NCBI RefSeq assembly: GCF_015694345.1
Contig: NZ_JADQDC010000010.1
Span: 1 to 64,000 of the forward strand
Length of the DNA stretch: 64,000 nt
Direction: 5' to 3'
DNA from: Novosphingobium jiangmenense
Lineage (GTDB): Bacteria > Pseudomonadota > Alphaproteobacteria > Sphingomonadales > Sphingomonadaceae
Numbering within the stretch: position 1 is the first letter of the stretch; every line of letters begins with the position of its first letter. Below, one piece after another: positions 7,955-16,166 of this stretch. Below the pieces are notes generated by a model. That model did no database searches. It saw nothing but the letters and a program-made list of their open reading frames with translations, and was not told the origin of the DNA. The position numbers and the translations under genes were made by a program.

Positions 7955-9505
7955 GTGTCGGACGCAGCCACTTTCAGCCTTGATAAAGATGCCCGGATCG
8001 CCGAGCTGGAAGCAGCCTTGGCGGCTCGTGACACGCTGATCGACACGTTGCGTTTCCAGCTGGCGCAGTTGCGCCGCATGACGTTCGGCCGATCGTCGGA
8101 GAAGCTGTCGGCGCAGATTGAGCAGCACGAACTGACACTCGAGGAGCTCGAAGGCGAAGCCGCTGTCGCCGATTCCCGCAAGGATGCGCCAGCGGCCAAG
8201 CCCGAACGGCCAGCGCCGGTCCGCAGCCTTCCGCCCCATCTTCCTCGTGCCGAGCAGCGGATCGAACCGGAGGCAGGCCACTGCAATTGCCCTGATTGTG
8301 GGGGCGTCCTGCGCCCGCTGGGTGAGGACAGCGACGAGATGCTCGACGTCCTGCCCGTGCAGTCGCGCGTGATCCGCACCATCCGTCCCAAGTACAGCTG
8401 CCGGTCCTGCGAGAAGATCGTGCAGGCGCCAGCCCCGGCGAAGGCCATCGCCCGAGGCAAGGCCAGCTTCGCCACGCTCGCCCATGTGGTCGTGTCCAAG
8501 TTCGACCATCATCTCCCGCTCTATCGGCAGGCAGAGATGATGGCGGCTCAGGGCCTCGACATCGATCGCTCGACGCTGGCCGGGTGGGCAGGACAAGCCG
8601 CGCATCTTCTCGACCCGATCGTCTCCCGGATCCGCGAGGAAGGCCTGAAGGCCGGCAAGATCCACAGCGACGATACGCCCGTGCCGATGCTGGTCCCCGG
8701 CAAGGGCAAGACCGCGCAGGGCCGGTTGTGGACCTACGTCGTCGACGACAGGGCCAGCGGATCAACCGCCCCGACGCTGGTGTGGTACAGGTTCACGCCA
8801 GACCGCAGCGGTATCCATCCGCAAACCGAGCTGAAGAGCTTCACCGGCCTCCTTCAGGCCGATGGCTATGCCGGGTACGAGAAGCTCTATGCTGGCAACC
8901 GGATTCAGGAGGTCGCCTGCTGGGCGCATTTCCGTCGCAAGATCTTCGAGAACCACCAAACCAGCCCGACGCCGTTGACCACCGATCTGCTTGAACGGAT
9001 CACGGCGCTCTACCGGCTCGAGGACGAGGTACGGGGTCAGCCCCCTGATGTTCGCAAACAAAAGCGACAGGAAAACACCAAACCGCTGGTCGATGGACTG
9101 CGCGCAGCCATCGACGACGCCTTGCGCCGCCTGTCGCCAAAGTCGGCGATGGCCAAGGCGCTCGTCTATGGTCGCAAGCGCTGGATCGCGCTGACACGCT
9201 TCCTCGATGACGGCCTGGCCGAGATCGACAACAACATCGCTGAACGCGCGATGCGCAGCGTCGCAATCGGTCGGAAGAATTGGCTCTTCGCAGGGTCGAA
9301 AGCCGGAGGCGAGCGCGCTGCCGCCATCTATTCTGTTATCGAAACGGCAAAACTCAACGGCATCGAGCCGCAGACCTACGTCGCCGATGTCATCGCAAAG
9401 ATTGCGGGTGGTTGGCCAGCCTCGCGCTGGGACGAACTCATGCCGTGGAACTGGACAGCCGCGAGCCAGCCCGTCAGCCCCATTTGTGTTAACAGGGCGG
9501 CATGA
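7955..9505 (+). CDS. IS66 transposase TnpC (DDE)
   Basis: This 516-aa main transposase of the IS66 element starts at a GTG. It has an N-terminal coiled coil (residues about 10-45, ARIAELEAALAARDTLIDTL) followed by RRMTFGRSSEKL, the LZ_Tnp_IS66 domain. The zinc-ribbon segment is CNCPDCGG ... YSCRSCEK near residues 110-155. The catalytic core contains IHSDDTPVPML (first Asp), QADGYAGYEKLY (second Asp) and IDNNIAERAMRS (Glu region). The C-terminal IS66 domain (IGRKNWLFAGSKAGGERAA) is complete. Confidence 0.93.
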   Translation: MSDAATFSLDKDARIAELEAALAARDTLIDTLRFQLAQLRRMTFGRSSEKLSAQIEQHELTLEELEGEAAVADSRKDAPAAKPERPAPVRSLPPHLPRAEQRIEPEAGHCNCPDCGGVLRPLGEDSDEMLDVLPVQSRVIRTIRPKYSCRSCEKIVQAPAPAKAIARGKASFATLAHVVVSKFDHHLPLYRQAEMMAAQGLDIDRSTLAGWAGQAAHLLDPIVSRIREEGLKAGKIHSDDTPVPMLVPGKGKTAQGRLWTYVVDDRASGSTAPTLVWYRFTPDRSGIHPQTELKSFTGLLQADGYAGYEKLYAGNRIQEVACWAHFRRKIFENHQTSPTPLTTDLLERITALYRLEDEVRGQPPDVRKQKRQENTKPLVDGLRAAIDDALRRLSPKSAMAKALVYGRKRWIALTRFLDDGLAEIDNNIAERAMRSVAIGRKNWLFAGSKAGGERAAAIYSVIETAKLNGIEPQTYVADVIAKIAGGWPASRWDELMPWNWTAASQPVSPICVNRAA

Positions 9506-10113
9506 CCGAAACCGTCGCCCGCCTGCACATCGCGCTCCCCGATACCGACCCGCTCATCTGGCGCAGGGTCGATATGCCCGTCGATGCGAGCCTGAAGATG
9601 CTCCATGATGTCATTCAGGGCGCCATGGGCTGGCTCGATTACCACCTCTGGGAGTTTGAGGCGGATGACAAGCGATATGGCCTGCCCGACCCCGACTGGG
9701 AGGATGACAGCCTGTTCGCGGCGAAGAACATCAAGCTCAAGACCCTGCTCGACCGCGGCGTCCGTCAGCTTCTCTATACCTATGACATGGGCGACAACTG
9801 GGAACATGTCGTCACCGTCGAGGCGATCGAGGACGGCCAGCCAGGCGCCAAATATCCACGATATATCGACGGCGAGCGCCGTGCTCCTCCCGAGGACGTC
9901 GGCGGAATGCCCGGTTTCGAAGCGTTCCTCGACACCATCGCCAAACCCAGAGGCCGCGACCACAAGGACGCTGTCCAATGGCACCGCGGCTGCTACGGCA
10001 AGGATTTCGACCCGGAAGAGATCGAGGAACTCGCCGCCAAGCTCCGAATAGGCGACATCGCCAAACGCCGCGCCGCCGGCAAAGCCTCCTTCGCCAAGCG
10101 AAAGTCACCCTGA
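9502..10113 (+). CDS. pRiA4b ORF-3-like passenger protein of IS66
   Basis: This 203-aa protein belongs to the plasmid pRiA4b ORF-3 family, whose function is unknown. Family marks include PLIWRRVDMPVDASLKMLHDVIQGAMGW, HLWEFEADDKRYG, YDMGDNWEH and PPEDVGGMPG. Its ATG overlaps the last codons of tnpC and its stop lies just inside the right inverted repeat, so it travels as the fourth gene of the element. Homologues are often found beside IS66 transposases and on plasmids. The C-terminus is Lys/Arg-rich. Confidence 0.85.
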   Translation: MTETVARLHIALPDTDPLIWRRVDMPVDASLKMLHDVIQGAMGWLDYHLWEFEADDKRYGLPDPDWEDDSLFAAKNIKLKTLLDRGVRQLLYTYDMGDNWEHVVTVEAIEDGQPGAKYPRYIDGERRAPPEDVGGMPGFEAFLDTIAKPRGRDHKDAVQWHRGCYGKDFDPEEIEELAAKLRIGDIAKRRAAGKASFAKRKSP

Positions 10114-10139
10114 CAAGACGGCCTGCCCACCACGCTTAC
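10114..10139 (-). repeat. IS66 right inverted repeat
   Basis: Read on the minus strand it begins GTAAGCGTGGTGGG, the partner of 7040-7065. It directly abuts the stop of the passenger gene. Confidence 0.85.
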
Positions 10140-10147
10140 GAGCAATC
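10140..10147. repeat. IS66 target-site duplication, right copy
   Basis: GAGCAATC, identical to 7032-7039. Confidence 0.9.
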
Positions 10148-10500
10148 CATATCTGGCGCAGGCGATCTCGCAGCGCCGCGCTTGCAGGGGCCTCTCTCGC
10201 GGGAGATCCCTCGCCCGCCTGCTCATGAAACGCCCGTCGCTAGGCACCTCGGACAGCCAAATGAGATGAGGCGGCCCGATCTTCCCGGCATCGCAGCCTT
10301 CAATCTGCTTTGGCTAAAGTCAGATCTCCAGATCGGAATATCATTTTGTCCCGCGAGATCTGTGAGCAATTCCAGCCTAGTGTTGGGAAAGTGGCACCGA
10401 GACTACTCTTTGTATCTGCGCTCGTCGTCACGACGTCTCGAGCAAAAAGGTCACTCCCCGGTTCCCCCGCGAATGCAGCCGTAGTCCAAGGTCCGCCGGG
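10148..10500. other. Intergenic region split by IS66, right part
   Basis: No intact gene can be supported in these 353 bp. Together with 6605-7031 it made one spacer of about 780 bp before the IS66 insertion. That is unusually long inside an otherwise tightly packed minus-strand polysaccharide group and suggests gene loss. Confidence 0.35.
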
Positions 10501-11754
10501 CTATAGGGGGGCTGGCTGGTTGGCTGAAATCCTGACGCGGTCAGACCTACCTTTGCCGCCCAGGGTATTCAGGACAATCGCTAGGTCGAGAATCAAGCCT
10601 CTGGTAGCCCTGTAGCGAGCATCGGAAAACGCCAGCCGAGCAGGGTTACTCATGTCGACATCCTGAATCTGGGAGAGCCCCGTGATGCCGGGTCGCAGCA
10701 CATCGACCCCAGCCTCCTTCCGAGCAAGACAGACATCCGTTTGTTCAGGCAGGCAAGGGCGAGGCCCCACCAGCGTCATCTCACCTCGAAAGAGGTTAAT
10801 GACTTGCGGCAATTCGTCGAGCTTCCATCGCCTGAGGAAACTTCCAATTACAGTAATCGAACTTGGGTTGACCTCATGCGTACCCAACTGCGGAGTACCG
10901 ACTTTCATGGTCCGAAACTTGTAACATGTGAAGTCCTTCCCGCCTTGCCCGACTCTAGCTTGCGCAAAGATGCCAGGACCGCTCGATTGCAGGCGAACGA
11001 GTGCCCAGATTGGCAGATACAGCCACCACATGAGGCAGACGATGATCAGACCCGCAGCGAAGTCTCCGCACCGCCTGACAGCACGATAAAAAGGGTTGCA
11101 GTCCTTGTCATCGAACAAGCAGATATCGTGACTGCCGCTTTCTTGCACACTCGAAAGCACAAATGACGCAATCTTATTAACATGCACCACCGGCTTTAAC
11201 GCGGCAATGGGCGCAAAGAGCGTGTTGGCAACGCGAGGCGGCAACACGTTGAGCACCGATAGCCTCCCGGCCCACCGGCGACCATAGACCATCGGGAGGT
11301 AAACGATTGTCAACTGCTCGTCTTCCGACCGGAGGACCTCGGCCGCCTCTCGCTTCGATACACTGTATGGATCGAGTTTTGACTCGTCGAGAGCATGAAA
11401 CGTCGACACAAACACGAACTTGCCAATCTGAGCAGCCTTTGCTGCCCTCAGCACGCTGTGCGCGAAGTCCACATTGACCTTTCGGAATTCCGCAAGATCG
11501 CCCTGCTGATTGTTGTTCTTGGCCGCGAGGTGCAGGAGAACATCAAATCCTCCACCGCATGCTCCAAGCTCATCGAGCGTCGCGCATTTCAGGTCAGGAT
11601 AATGCGCTTTCATTCTGGACCTGTCCGGCCCTACCAGCAGCAAGTCCGCTCCGGCAGAAAGCAGGATCGGAATGATCTGCCTGCCCACAAAGCCCGTACT
11701 TCCTGTAATGACTATACGCAAACGACCTTGCACGCGTTCAATCCACCTTGCCAT
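10501..11754 (-). CDS. Hybrid NDP-sugar epimerase/reductase - phosphoglycosyltransferase
   Basis: This 417-aa fusion protein has an N-terminal extended-SDR domain with TGSTGFVG (residues 17-24, NAD(P)-binding) and the active-site pair Y130/K134 in YSVSK. The C-terminal part from about residue 225 is a bacterial sugar transferase (WcaJ/PglC superfamily). It has one hydrophobic membrane segment, YKFRTM, RRWKLDELPQ, and GEMTLVGPRP with the catalytic-region Glu/Arg set. It should load a sugar-1-phosphate onto undecaprenyl phosphate to start the repeat unit, and the fused SDR probably makes that sugar by 4-keto reduction or epimerisation. With the WbpM-like dehydratase this suggests UDP-QuiNAc or similar. 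Confidence 0.85.
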   Translation of the reverse strand: MARWIERVQGRLRIVITGSTGFVGRQIIPILLSAGADLLLVGPDRSRMKAHYPDLKCATLDELGACGGGFDVLLHLAAKNNNQQGDLAEFRKVNVDFAHSVLRAAKAAQIGKFVFVSTFHALDESKLDPYSVSKREAAEVLRSEDEQLTIVYLPMVYGRRWAGRLSVLNVLPPRVANTLFAPIAALKPVVHVNKIASFVLSSVQESGSHDICLFDDKDCNPFYRAVRRCGDFAAGLIIVCLMWWLYLPIWALVRLQSSGPGIFAQARVGQGGKDFTCYKFRTMKVGTPQLGTHEVNPSSITVIGSFLRRWKLDELPQVINLFRGEMTLVGPRPCLPEQTDVCLARKEAGVDVLRPGITGLSQIQDVDMSNPARLAFSDARYRATRGLILDLAIVLNTLGGKGRSDRVRISANQPAPL

Positions 11755-11931
11755 GTGACACCAGCTGCGGCCGCAGCCTCTGCGCGGCTATGCGCGACAC
11801 CCACCGAAACAGCAACACATATTACGAACTGCTCCGACACAGATTTTGCACATTAGCACTCATGTGCGCTCCCTGCACGATCTCACTGCATTGGAATCAT
11901 GGACTCACTAACAACTCTGAAAACAACATGC

Positions 11932-11959
11932 TTGCATTGACGCACTGTTTGGCTATCTA
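11932..11959 (+). promoter_or_regulatory. Candidate promoter of the rightward polysaccharide operon
   Basis: TTGCAT (11932-11937) and TATCTA (11954-11959) are spaced by 16 bp in the 279-bp divergent region between the hybrid transferase gene and the export lipoprotein gene. The match is moderate. A strong GAGGAGG ribosome-binding site follows at 12024-12030. Confidence 0.3.
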
Positions 11960-12033
11960 GACTGCCGTGTTTCAACTGTGGTGGCACTGAAGCTACGCAT
12001 CTCGCGACAACCCAGTGCCCGGCGAGGAGGTGT

Positions 12034-12744
12034 ATGAGGTATCTCATACCAATAAGTGTTTCTGTATGTCTTATGCTGACATCGTGCGCGGGCGGAATAC
12101 GGCCAAAGGCTAGCGGTGACCTGACTCTGACAACGGATGCTGAGTTGCCTGCGCCAGCCATGACGGACCAATCAAGCATGACTCGCCCCTATCAAGTGGG
12201 TCCGGGCGACAAGCTGCGTATCGATGTATATGCGCTTGACGATCTCTCGCGCGAGGTCACGGTCGATAGCTCCGGATGGATCTCGTTTCCGATATCCGGC
12301 GCACTCGAGGTAAATGGCATGTCGCCCAGGCAGATTGCGGCCGCGATTGGCGCTCGTCTTTCAGCTGGTTTTGTCCGAGACCCACAGGTTTCCGTAAACT
12401 TGGTTGATGTTGCCAGTCAGATGGTAACGGTTGATGGTGAGGTGAAAGATCCCGGTCTTTACCCTGTCGGAACCCATACAAGTCTCATGCGAGTCATCGC
12501 AGCCGCGAAAGGTACCACGGAGTTTTCAAACCCGAGAAACGTAGTGATCGTCAGGACGATTGGCACGAAGCGCTATGCGGGCGTCTACAATCTCGTTTCG
12601 ATCCGCTCCGGGAAATATCCAGATCCGCAAATCTATTCGAACGATGTGGTTCTTGTTGGCGACTCTTCTGCAAAGAAGGTGCTTCACGACTTCATACAGC
12701 TTTCACCGGCCGTTCTCACGCCGCTCGTTCTTCTGCTGAATTGA
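12034..12744 (+). CDS. Wza/GumB-like polysaccharide export lipoprotein
   Basis: This 236-aa outer-membrane export protein should form the channel for polymer secretion. It has a lipoprotein signal with lipobox LTSC (acylated Cys near residue 18). The Poly_export domain (YQVGPGDKLRIDVYALDDLSREVTVDS, about residues 52-80) is followed by a SLBB domain (VTVDGEVKDPGLYPV, about residues 134-160). It is much shorter than Escherichia coli Wza and closer to GumB size. It starts the rightward operon and is followed after 15 bp by the chain-length/kinase gene, its usual partner. Confidence 0.88.
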   Translation: MRYLIPISVSVCLMLTSCAGGIRPKASGDLTLTTDAELPAPAMTDQSSMTRPYQVGPGDKLRIDVYALDDLSREVTVDSSGWISFPISGALEVNGMSPRQIAAAIGARLSAGFVRDPQVSVNLVDVASQMVTVDGEVKDPGLYPVGTHTSLMRVIAAAKGTTEFSNPRNVVIVRTIGTKRYAGVYNLVSIRSGKYPDPQIYSNDVVLVGDSSAKKVLHDFIQLSPAVLTPLVLLLN

Positions 12745-12759
12745 GAGAGCACCTTTCCA

Positions 12760-14955
12760 ATGAACAGTATTGCCTCACCAGCAGGTGCTGATGCGCCTAA
12801 CATGAATGTTTTCCAGACGCCTCCGATGCTACGGCAGCAATGGAGCGTTCTCGTCCGCCGACGCTGGATTATCATCGGCATAGTCTCTCTTGCGCTGCTT
12901 GCAGGTGTGGTTGTGACCATGTTCATGACCAAGCAATATGTCTCTTCTGTCACGCTTGAGATTTCTCGCAAGGGGGAACAGGTAGTCAAGGTCGACAATC
13001 TGGAGCCGCCATCCTCGTTCGATGACCGCGAGTTTTATCAGACCCAATACACGCTTCTCGGGGCGCGTTCTCTTGCTGAAAATGTAGCGCGGCGATTTCG
13101 ACTGGCGGACGACCGCGCCTTCTTCGAAACGTTCGGTGTGGATTCGACAAGCAGCAACTTTCTCGAAGACGCAGCAAACGGGTCGGCGGCACAGAAAAGA
13201 CAAAAGCGCTTTGATGCTGTTATCAAGATCCTTGGTGACCACCTTGTTATTGATCCTGTCCGCAATTCGAGATTGGTCAGAGTGGGTTTTGTCAGTCCTG
13301 ATCCGGCCCTGTCTCAGAAGATCGCCAATGCCTGGGCTGACGCCTTCATCGAGAGCCAGCTTGCCCGCCGCTACAGCGCGGCCTCTTATGCCCGCAGTTT
13401 TCTGGAAGGCCGCCTGGAGCAGCTTCGTCAAAGATTGGAAGCGTCTGAAAAAGCAGCCGTCGACTTTGCCGTCAGTAACAAGATCGTCAACATTGGCACT
13501 GTGGAGACCGGCGGCGAAAGCTCGTCACGCGTCGAACGTTCACTCGAAAGCGACGATATCGTCGCCTTGAACAATGCCTTGGCGCAGGCGAAAGCAGACC
13601 GTGCTGGAGCTGCAGCACGGTTGTCGAGCAACTCCATTGATCACGGCGATGCCGGAAATCTCCTGGGAACGCTCCGGCAGCGGCGCGCGGATGTTGCAAC
13701 TGAGTACGCGAAGCTAAGTGTGCGGTTCGAAGCCGGCTATCCTTCGGTAAAGGCTGCAGCAAGACAGCTTCAGGTTCTTGATAGCGAGATTGCGGCAGAG
13801 AAGAACAGGTTGCATCAGAAGCTCGTAGCCGACCTTAATGAGGCGGTGAATCGGGAAGCAACGCTCACCGCAAAGGTGGACGGCCTCAAGGACAGCCTGC
13901 TCCAGGCAAAGTCCAAATCCATTGCTTATGGCATCTATCAGCGAGATGCCGACACAAACAGGCAAGTGTATGACGCGCTGCTGCAGCGGTACAAGGAAAT
14001 CGGCGTTGCAAGCGGCGTGGGCCTGAGCAATGTCGTAATTGTCGACAGCGCCGATTTGCCAAAGGAACCCTCGAGCCCCAAGCTGTTCCTGAACCTTGCA
14101 CTCGCTGGTGCAGCCGGACTGGTTGCAGCGGCGTTGGTTGTGGTGGCACTTGAACAGATCGATGAGCAGATCAAAGATCCGGGCGATGTCGAGCGATTGA
14201 CGCAGCAACCCCTGCTCGGCGTGATCCCGCTAAGTGACCGGGACCCGCTGGTCGAACTTGCCGATCCCCGCTCGTACATCACGGAAGCTTACTTGTCCTT
14301 ACAGGCGCTTCTCCAGGTTTCGACCTCGCTTGGTGTGCCGCGAAGCCTTGCAGTCACGAGCACCCGCAAGGGTGAAGGCAAGTCGACGACCGCTTATGCA
14401 GTCTCACACTTGTTAGCGAAGGGTGGTCGGCGCGTTGTCCTGGTCGACGCTGACATGCGCTCACCATCGGTCCACAAGCTAATCGGCATCGAGAATCGGT
14501 CCGGAACCAGCAACTACCTGTCCGGAGATCATGACATTTCACGAATGCTTGTGCGGACGGAAGGCCATGCTGTCGACGTGCTGACCGCAGGCCCTACTCC
14601 GCCGAACGCAGCAGAGCTGCTGATCGGGCCTGCGATGGAAAACTTGGTCACCGAACTCCTGCGCCATTACGAGTATGTCGTTGTCGACGCCCCTCCTTCG
14701 ATCGGCATGGCCGATGCCCCTCTCATCGGCCATTCCGTGCAGTCGGTACTGTTCGCAATGGAGGCTGCAGGTGCAAGGGCCAACATGATCAGACTTGCGC
14801 TGCAACGCATGGTCGGCGGCGGAGCCAACCTTCTCGGTGTCATCATGACAAAGTTTGATGCAAGCAAATCCGGATATGGCTCTGACTATGGGTATGGCTA
14901 TGGCTATGGCTATGGCTATGACTATGGTCGTAAGTCGGCTGGCCTGAGCGCCTAA
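12760..14955 (+). CDS. Wzc/ExoP-like chain-length regulator and tyrosine autokinase
   Basis: This 731-aa inner-membrane protein controls polymer length and export. It has the N-terminal Wzz domain with a first TM (about 33-55), a long periplasmic coiled-coil region, and a second TM (about 444-466). The cytoplasmic BY-kinase carries Walker A KGEGKSTT (about 535-542), Walker A' VVLVDADMRS (about 560-569) and Walker B YVVVDAPPS (about 638-646). The C-terminus is a tyrosine cluster made of Gly-Tyr repeats, the autophosphorylation tail. It pairs with the upstream Wza-like protein. Confidence 0.9.
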   Translation: MNSIASPAGADAPNMNVFQTPPMLRQQWSVLVRRRWIIIGIVSLALLAGVVVTMFMTKQYVSSVTLEISRKGEQVVKVDNLEPPSSFDDREFYQTQYTLLGARSLAENVARRFRLADDRAFFETFGVDSTSSNFLEDAANGSAAQKRQKRFDAVIKILGDHLVIDPVRNSRLVRVGFVSPDPALSQKIANAWADAFIESQLARRYSAASYARSFLEGRLEQLRQRLEASEKAAVDFAVSNKIVNIGTVETGGESSSRVERSLESDDIVALNNALAQAKADRAGAAARLSSNSIDHGDAGNLLGTLRQRRADVATEYAKLSVRFEAGYPSVKAAARQLQVLDSEIAAEKNRLHQKLVADLNEAVNREATLTAKVDGLKDSLLQAKSKSIAYGIYQRDADTNRQVYDALLQRYKEIGVASGVGLSNVVIVDSADLPKEPSSPKLFLNLALAGAAGLVAAALVVVALEQIDEQIKDPGDVERLTQQPLLGVIPLSDRDPLVELADPRSYITEAYLSLQALLQVSTSLGVPRSLAVTSTRKGEGKSTTAYAVSHLLAKGGRRVVLVDADMRSPSVHKLIGIENRSGTSNYLSGDHDISRMLVRTEGHAVDVLTAGPTPPNAAELLIGPAMENLVTELLRHYEYVVVDAPPSIGMADAPLIGHSVQSVLFAMEAAGARANMIRLALQRMVGGGANLLGVIMTKFDASKSGYGSDYGYGYGYGYGYDYGRKSAGLSA
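14887..14927 (+). repeat. Tandem 6-bp repeat coding the Gly-Tyr tail of the kinase
   Basis: Repeats of TATGGC and near variants encode alternating Tyr-Gly at the C-terminus. Slippage could change the number of phosphorylatable tyrosines by whole codon pairs without a frameshift. Confidence 0.75.
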
Positions 14956-14978
14956 CGGCCACTTTTTAAAGCACTTTG

Positions 14979-16166
14979 ATGGACCGGCAATCAGGCGAAC
15001 TTCTTCAGCGGCGAATGTTAGTCGTTGTATGCTGCTTCAGCCTGATTGCCGCAAACGTGTTCAATGGCTTCATTGTTTTCCAAAGACCTGCCACTTCACT
15101 CGCGCCTGAACGTCAAGAAGGCTCTCACCAAGGCCCGGTTCGCTCAAGTCGCCCGGCAACAGGCCACAAGGCAAGCACCATGATTAGTCCAATGACGCTA
15201 CCGAGCGCGAGTCTGATTGCAAGCATGCTCGATCCAACCAATCCCATCCCCGTGCGCCAAGCAGCCGACGCACTTTTGGCCCAGGGCCGGATTGGCCAGG
15301 GTGAGGCACTTTACGGGCTTGCGTCGCGGCTTTCTCGCCGGGATCTGGTTACGAATGTCCACATGCTTGAACAAGCAGCCCGTGCAGGCGATGCGGAAGC
15401 CGCACTTACGTTTTACGACGCCGCGCTCCGGACCACCCCGGCTGCAGGCCCAATCTTGATGCCAAGCCTTGCCCGCGGATTTGGTCGCGAAGAACTGATC
15501 CCCGCCCTTGCCGGCCTCATGTCGAAAGACCCTCCGTGGATTTTCCAATTCATTGATTGGATGCGCCAGAATCAACCGCAAGAGGTGGGTCTCTCCCGCG
15601 TCCTAATTGCAGCACCCGGCTCACGGGCGAGCCAGAACGCCGGCATCCGCGGTGTAGTGGAGGCAAGCCTCGTGCATGAGGGGCGAATTGGCGAAGCGGC
15701 GCGGTTACACGCGGCATTCAATCGTCAATGGAAGCGCAACGGCGCCGATCTCACATTCATCTCTGCCACCTCCCCTTCCCCGTTCGAGTGGCAGGTTATG
15801 GACAACAACACTGATACCCAAGGGTTTGGTGCAGAAATTGATTCAGCAAAACTGAAGTATTGGCTTCATGGCTCGGGCGGTCTTGTGGCGCAGAAGCTCC
15901 TTGTACTGTCAGCCGGCAATTATCGCTTGACCGCGGAACAGGACGCAGCCGAAGCAAGAATCACTGCAATACTCCGGTGCTTTGCGGACAAACGGGTAAT
16001 TGGCATGCTCGAACTCACCGAATCGAGACAAGGATTTGAGCTTATCATTCCCGAGACATGCAATGCTCAATGGCTGGACATACAGATTGCACCTCTCGCC
16101 AACGCTGACGAACGAGGCAACGGAACAATCGCTCTCGAAATGATCAGGCAACAAGATGACAAATAA
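14979..16166 (+). CDS. Unknown membrane-anchored protein of the polysaccharide operon
   Basis: I do not recognise this 395-aa protein. It starts at the ATG at 14979 (a TTG lies one codon earlier). One N-terminal hydrophobic segment, about residues 13-32, suggests an inner-membrane anchor with the rest in the periplasm. Residues about 70-220 are rich in Ala/Leu helices (ADALLAQGRIGQGEALYGLA and similar), resembling TPR/SEL1-like repeats. The C-terminus looks like a beta-rich domain (WQVMDNNTDTQGFGAEID ... GNYRLTAEQD). It lies between the kinase and a GT2 gene and overlaps the latter by 11 bp, so a role in assembly or export is likely. Confidence 0.6.
   Translation: MDRQSGELLQRRMLVVVCCFSLIAANVFNGFIVFQRPATSLAPERQEGSHQGPVRSSRPATGHKASTMISPMTLPSASLIASMLDPTNPIPVRQAADALLAQGRIGQGEALYGLASRLSRRDLVTNVHMLEQAARAGDAEAALTFYDAALRTTPAAGPILMPSLARGFGREELIPALAGLMSKDPPWIFQFIDWMRQNQPQEVGLSRVLIAAPGSRASQNAGIRGVVEASLVHEGRIGEAARLHAAFNRQWKRNGADLTFISATSPSPFEWQVMDNNTDTQGFGAEIDSAKLKYWLHGSGGLVAQKLLVLSAGNYRLTAEQDAAEARITAILRCFADKRVIGMLELTESRQGFELIIPETCNAQWLDIQIAPLANADERGNGTIALEMIRQQDDK

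Larger units (their letters stand above)
7040..10139 (+). mobile_element. Complete IS66-family element with passenger gene (3100 bp)
   Basis: The element is bounded by imperfect 26-bp inverted repeats starting GTAA[C/G]CG (7040-7065 and 10114-10139; 21 of 26 positions agree). An exact 8-bp target duplication, GAGCAATC, lies outside them. Inside are tnpA, tnpB and tnpC in the usual order, then a pRiA4b ORF-3-like passenger whose start overlaps tnpC. The ORFs are intact, and with the exact duplication this points to a recent insertion. It sits within the leftward polysaccharide gene group. Confidence 0.92.
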
